DNA of 7,375 nt from Collinsella sp. (GTDB taxonomy: Bacteria > Actinomycetota > Coriobacteriia > Coriobacteriales > Coriobacteriaceae). Location: contig DXMX01000023.1 of assembly GCA_019413955.1 (NCBI GenBank), positions 2,875 to 10,249 on the forward strand, read 5' to 3'. This document shows, piece after piece, positions 6,763-7,375 of this stretch; the first letter of the stretch is position 1; every line of letters starts with the position of its first letter. The notes below the pieces were generated by a model, which was not told where the DNA came from, made no database searches, and saw nothing but the letters and a program-made list of their open reading frames with translations. The translations under genes and the position numbers were made by a program.

Positions 6763-6771
6763 TGCTACAGT
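6763..6771 (+). promoter_or_regulatory. Extended -10 promoter of the antiporter gene
   Basis: TGC followed by TACAGT (6766-6771) forms an extended -10, the same arrangement as the cyclase promoter. No good -35 is found at 16-18 bases; TTGAGG (6747-6752) is too close at 13. The predicted transcript start is near 6778, giving a leader of about 20 bases. Confidence 0.45.
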
Positions 6772-6798
6772 GAAGCGCAAACAAGAGAAAGGCATCAC

Positions 6799-7375
6799 AT
6801 GGCATTCGTTTCGCTCGCCATCATCGCACTCGTGGCCTTTGCGAGTCCTTTTATCGCCTCGGCGATTCCCGGAAAACCCGTTCCCGAGACGGTCTTTTTG
6901 CTCGTGCTCGGCGCGGTACTGGGACCCCATATGCTCGGCGTCATCCATGTAGATGCTGAGGTCTCGCTGGTGTCCGAGCTGGGCCTGGCCTTTTTGTTCC
7001 TGCTTGCCGGCTTTGAGATCGACCCCAAGAGCATCACGGGCGTCGAGGGGCGCTACGGCTTGGCGACGTGGGTCGTCACGTTTGGTATCGCCTGGCTTGC
7101 CGTGCGCTTTACCCCGTGGTTCTCAGTCAGTCATTTCGACGGTATCGCCGTGACGCTTGCCCTCACTTCGACGGCGCTCGGTACGCTTGTGCCCATCATG
7201 CGTGAGCGCTCGCTCACCGGCACGCGCGTGGGCGACTCGATTCTCGCGTATGGCACTTGGGGCGAGCTCGGTCCCGTGCTCGCCATGTCGGTGCTGTTGT
7301 CTGCCCGCACTGGCATCCAAACGCTCGTTATCCTTGGCTTGTTTGCGGTGGTTTGCGTGTTGCTGGCCGTGGTCC
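6799..7375 (+). CDS. Cation:proton antiporter, CPA2 / Na+/H+ exchanger type, N-terminal part (3' end outside window)
   Basis: The frame from ATG 6799 is open for 192 codons to the right edge with no stop. AAAGG six bases upstream acts as the ribosome-binding site. The protein is strongly hydrophobic, with helices alternating with short loops (MAFVSLAIIALVAFASPFIA at the start). Family marks seen are PETVFLLVLGAVLGP near 28-42, SELGLAFLFLLAGFEID at 59-75 and ALTSTALGTLVPIMRERS near 122-139. In the TM5 region WGELGPVLAMSVLL, Glu156 stands where many CPA2 members carry the Gln-Asp pair of the ion-binding site. The family exchanges Na+ or K+ for protons at the membrane, in pH or cation homeostasis. 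Ion specificity cannot be told, and a C-terminal regulatory (TrkA-N/RCK) domain, if present, lies outside. The gene is divergent from purL, with separate start signals. Family call firm, specific function open. Confidence 0.87.
   Translation, partial: MAFVSLAIIALVAFASPFIASAIPGKPVPETVFLLVLGAVLGPHMLGVIHVDAEVSLVSELGLAFLFLLAGFEIDPKSITGVEGRYGLATWVVTFGIAWLAVRFTPWFSVSHFDGIAVTLALTSTALGTLVPIMRERSLTGTRVGDSILAYGTWGELGPVLAMSVLLSARTGIQTLVILGLFAVVCVLLAVV

Overview
The window looks like chromosomal DNA from a high-GC Gram-positive anaerobe of the Coriobacteriia, most likely a gut Collinsella or close relative. This is an inference from the G/C-rich third codon positions, the strong purine-rich ribosome-binding sites, and the single-chain PurL of about 1,250 residues that is typical of Gram-positive anaerobes. 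No rRNA or other phylogenetic marker is present. I see no mobile element, CRISPR array, tRNA, rRNA or toxin-antitoxin pair.

Layout, left to right. (1) The 3' end of a 2-keto-3-deoxygluconate permease gene (kdgT-like, + strand), cut by the left edge and followed by a weak terminator-like hairpin. (2) A 188-base gap holding a good extended -10 promoter, an inverted repeat around its -35, and a structured leader. It drives (3) a membrane diguanylate cyclase (+): seven predicted transmembrane helices and a C-terminal GGDEF domain. (4) A 99-base convergent gap. (5) A ten-helix DMT/EamA-family transporter (-). (6) A short gap with a textbook intrinsic terminator for (7) purL (-), the full-length phosphoribosylformylglycinamidine synthase, which fills half the window. 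(8) A 184-base divergent promoter region. (9) The first 192 codons of a CPA2-type cation:proton antiporter (+), open to the right edge.

The genes do not form one pathway. purL is the fourth step of de novo purine synthesis and stands without other pur genes in view. The others are independent transport or signalling units, each with its own start signals. The window reads as an ordinary core-genome stretch, and I found no convincing new multi-gene system. The points most worth a second look are regulatory. They are the inverted repeat straddling the -35 of the cyclase promoter, the strong terminator that may lie inside the leader of the EamA transporter, and the tightly packed divergent promoters and repeat-rich leader of purL. 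The cyclase also has no product-inhibition site and a lower GC content than its neighbours.
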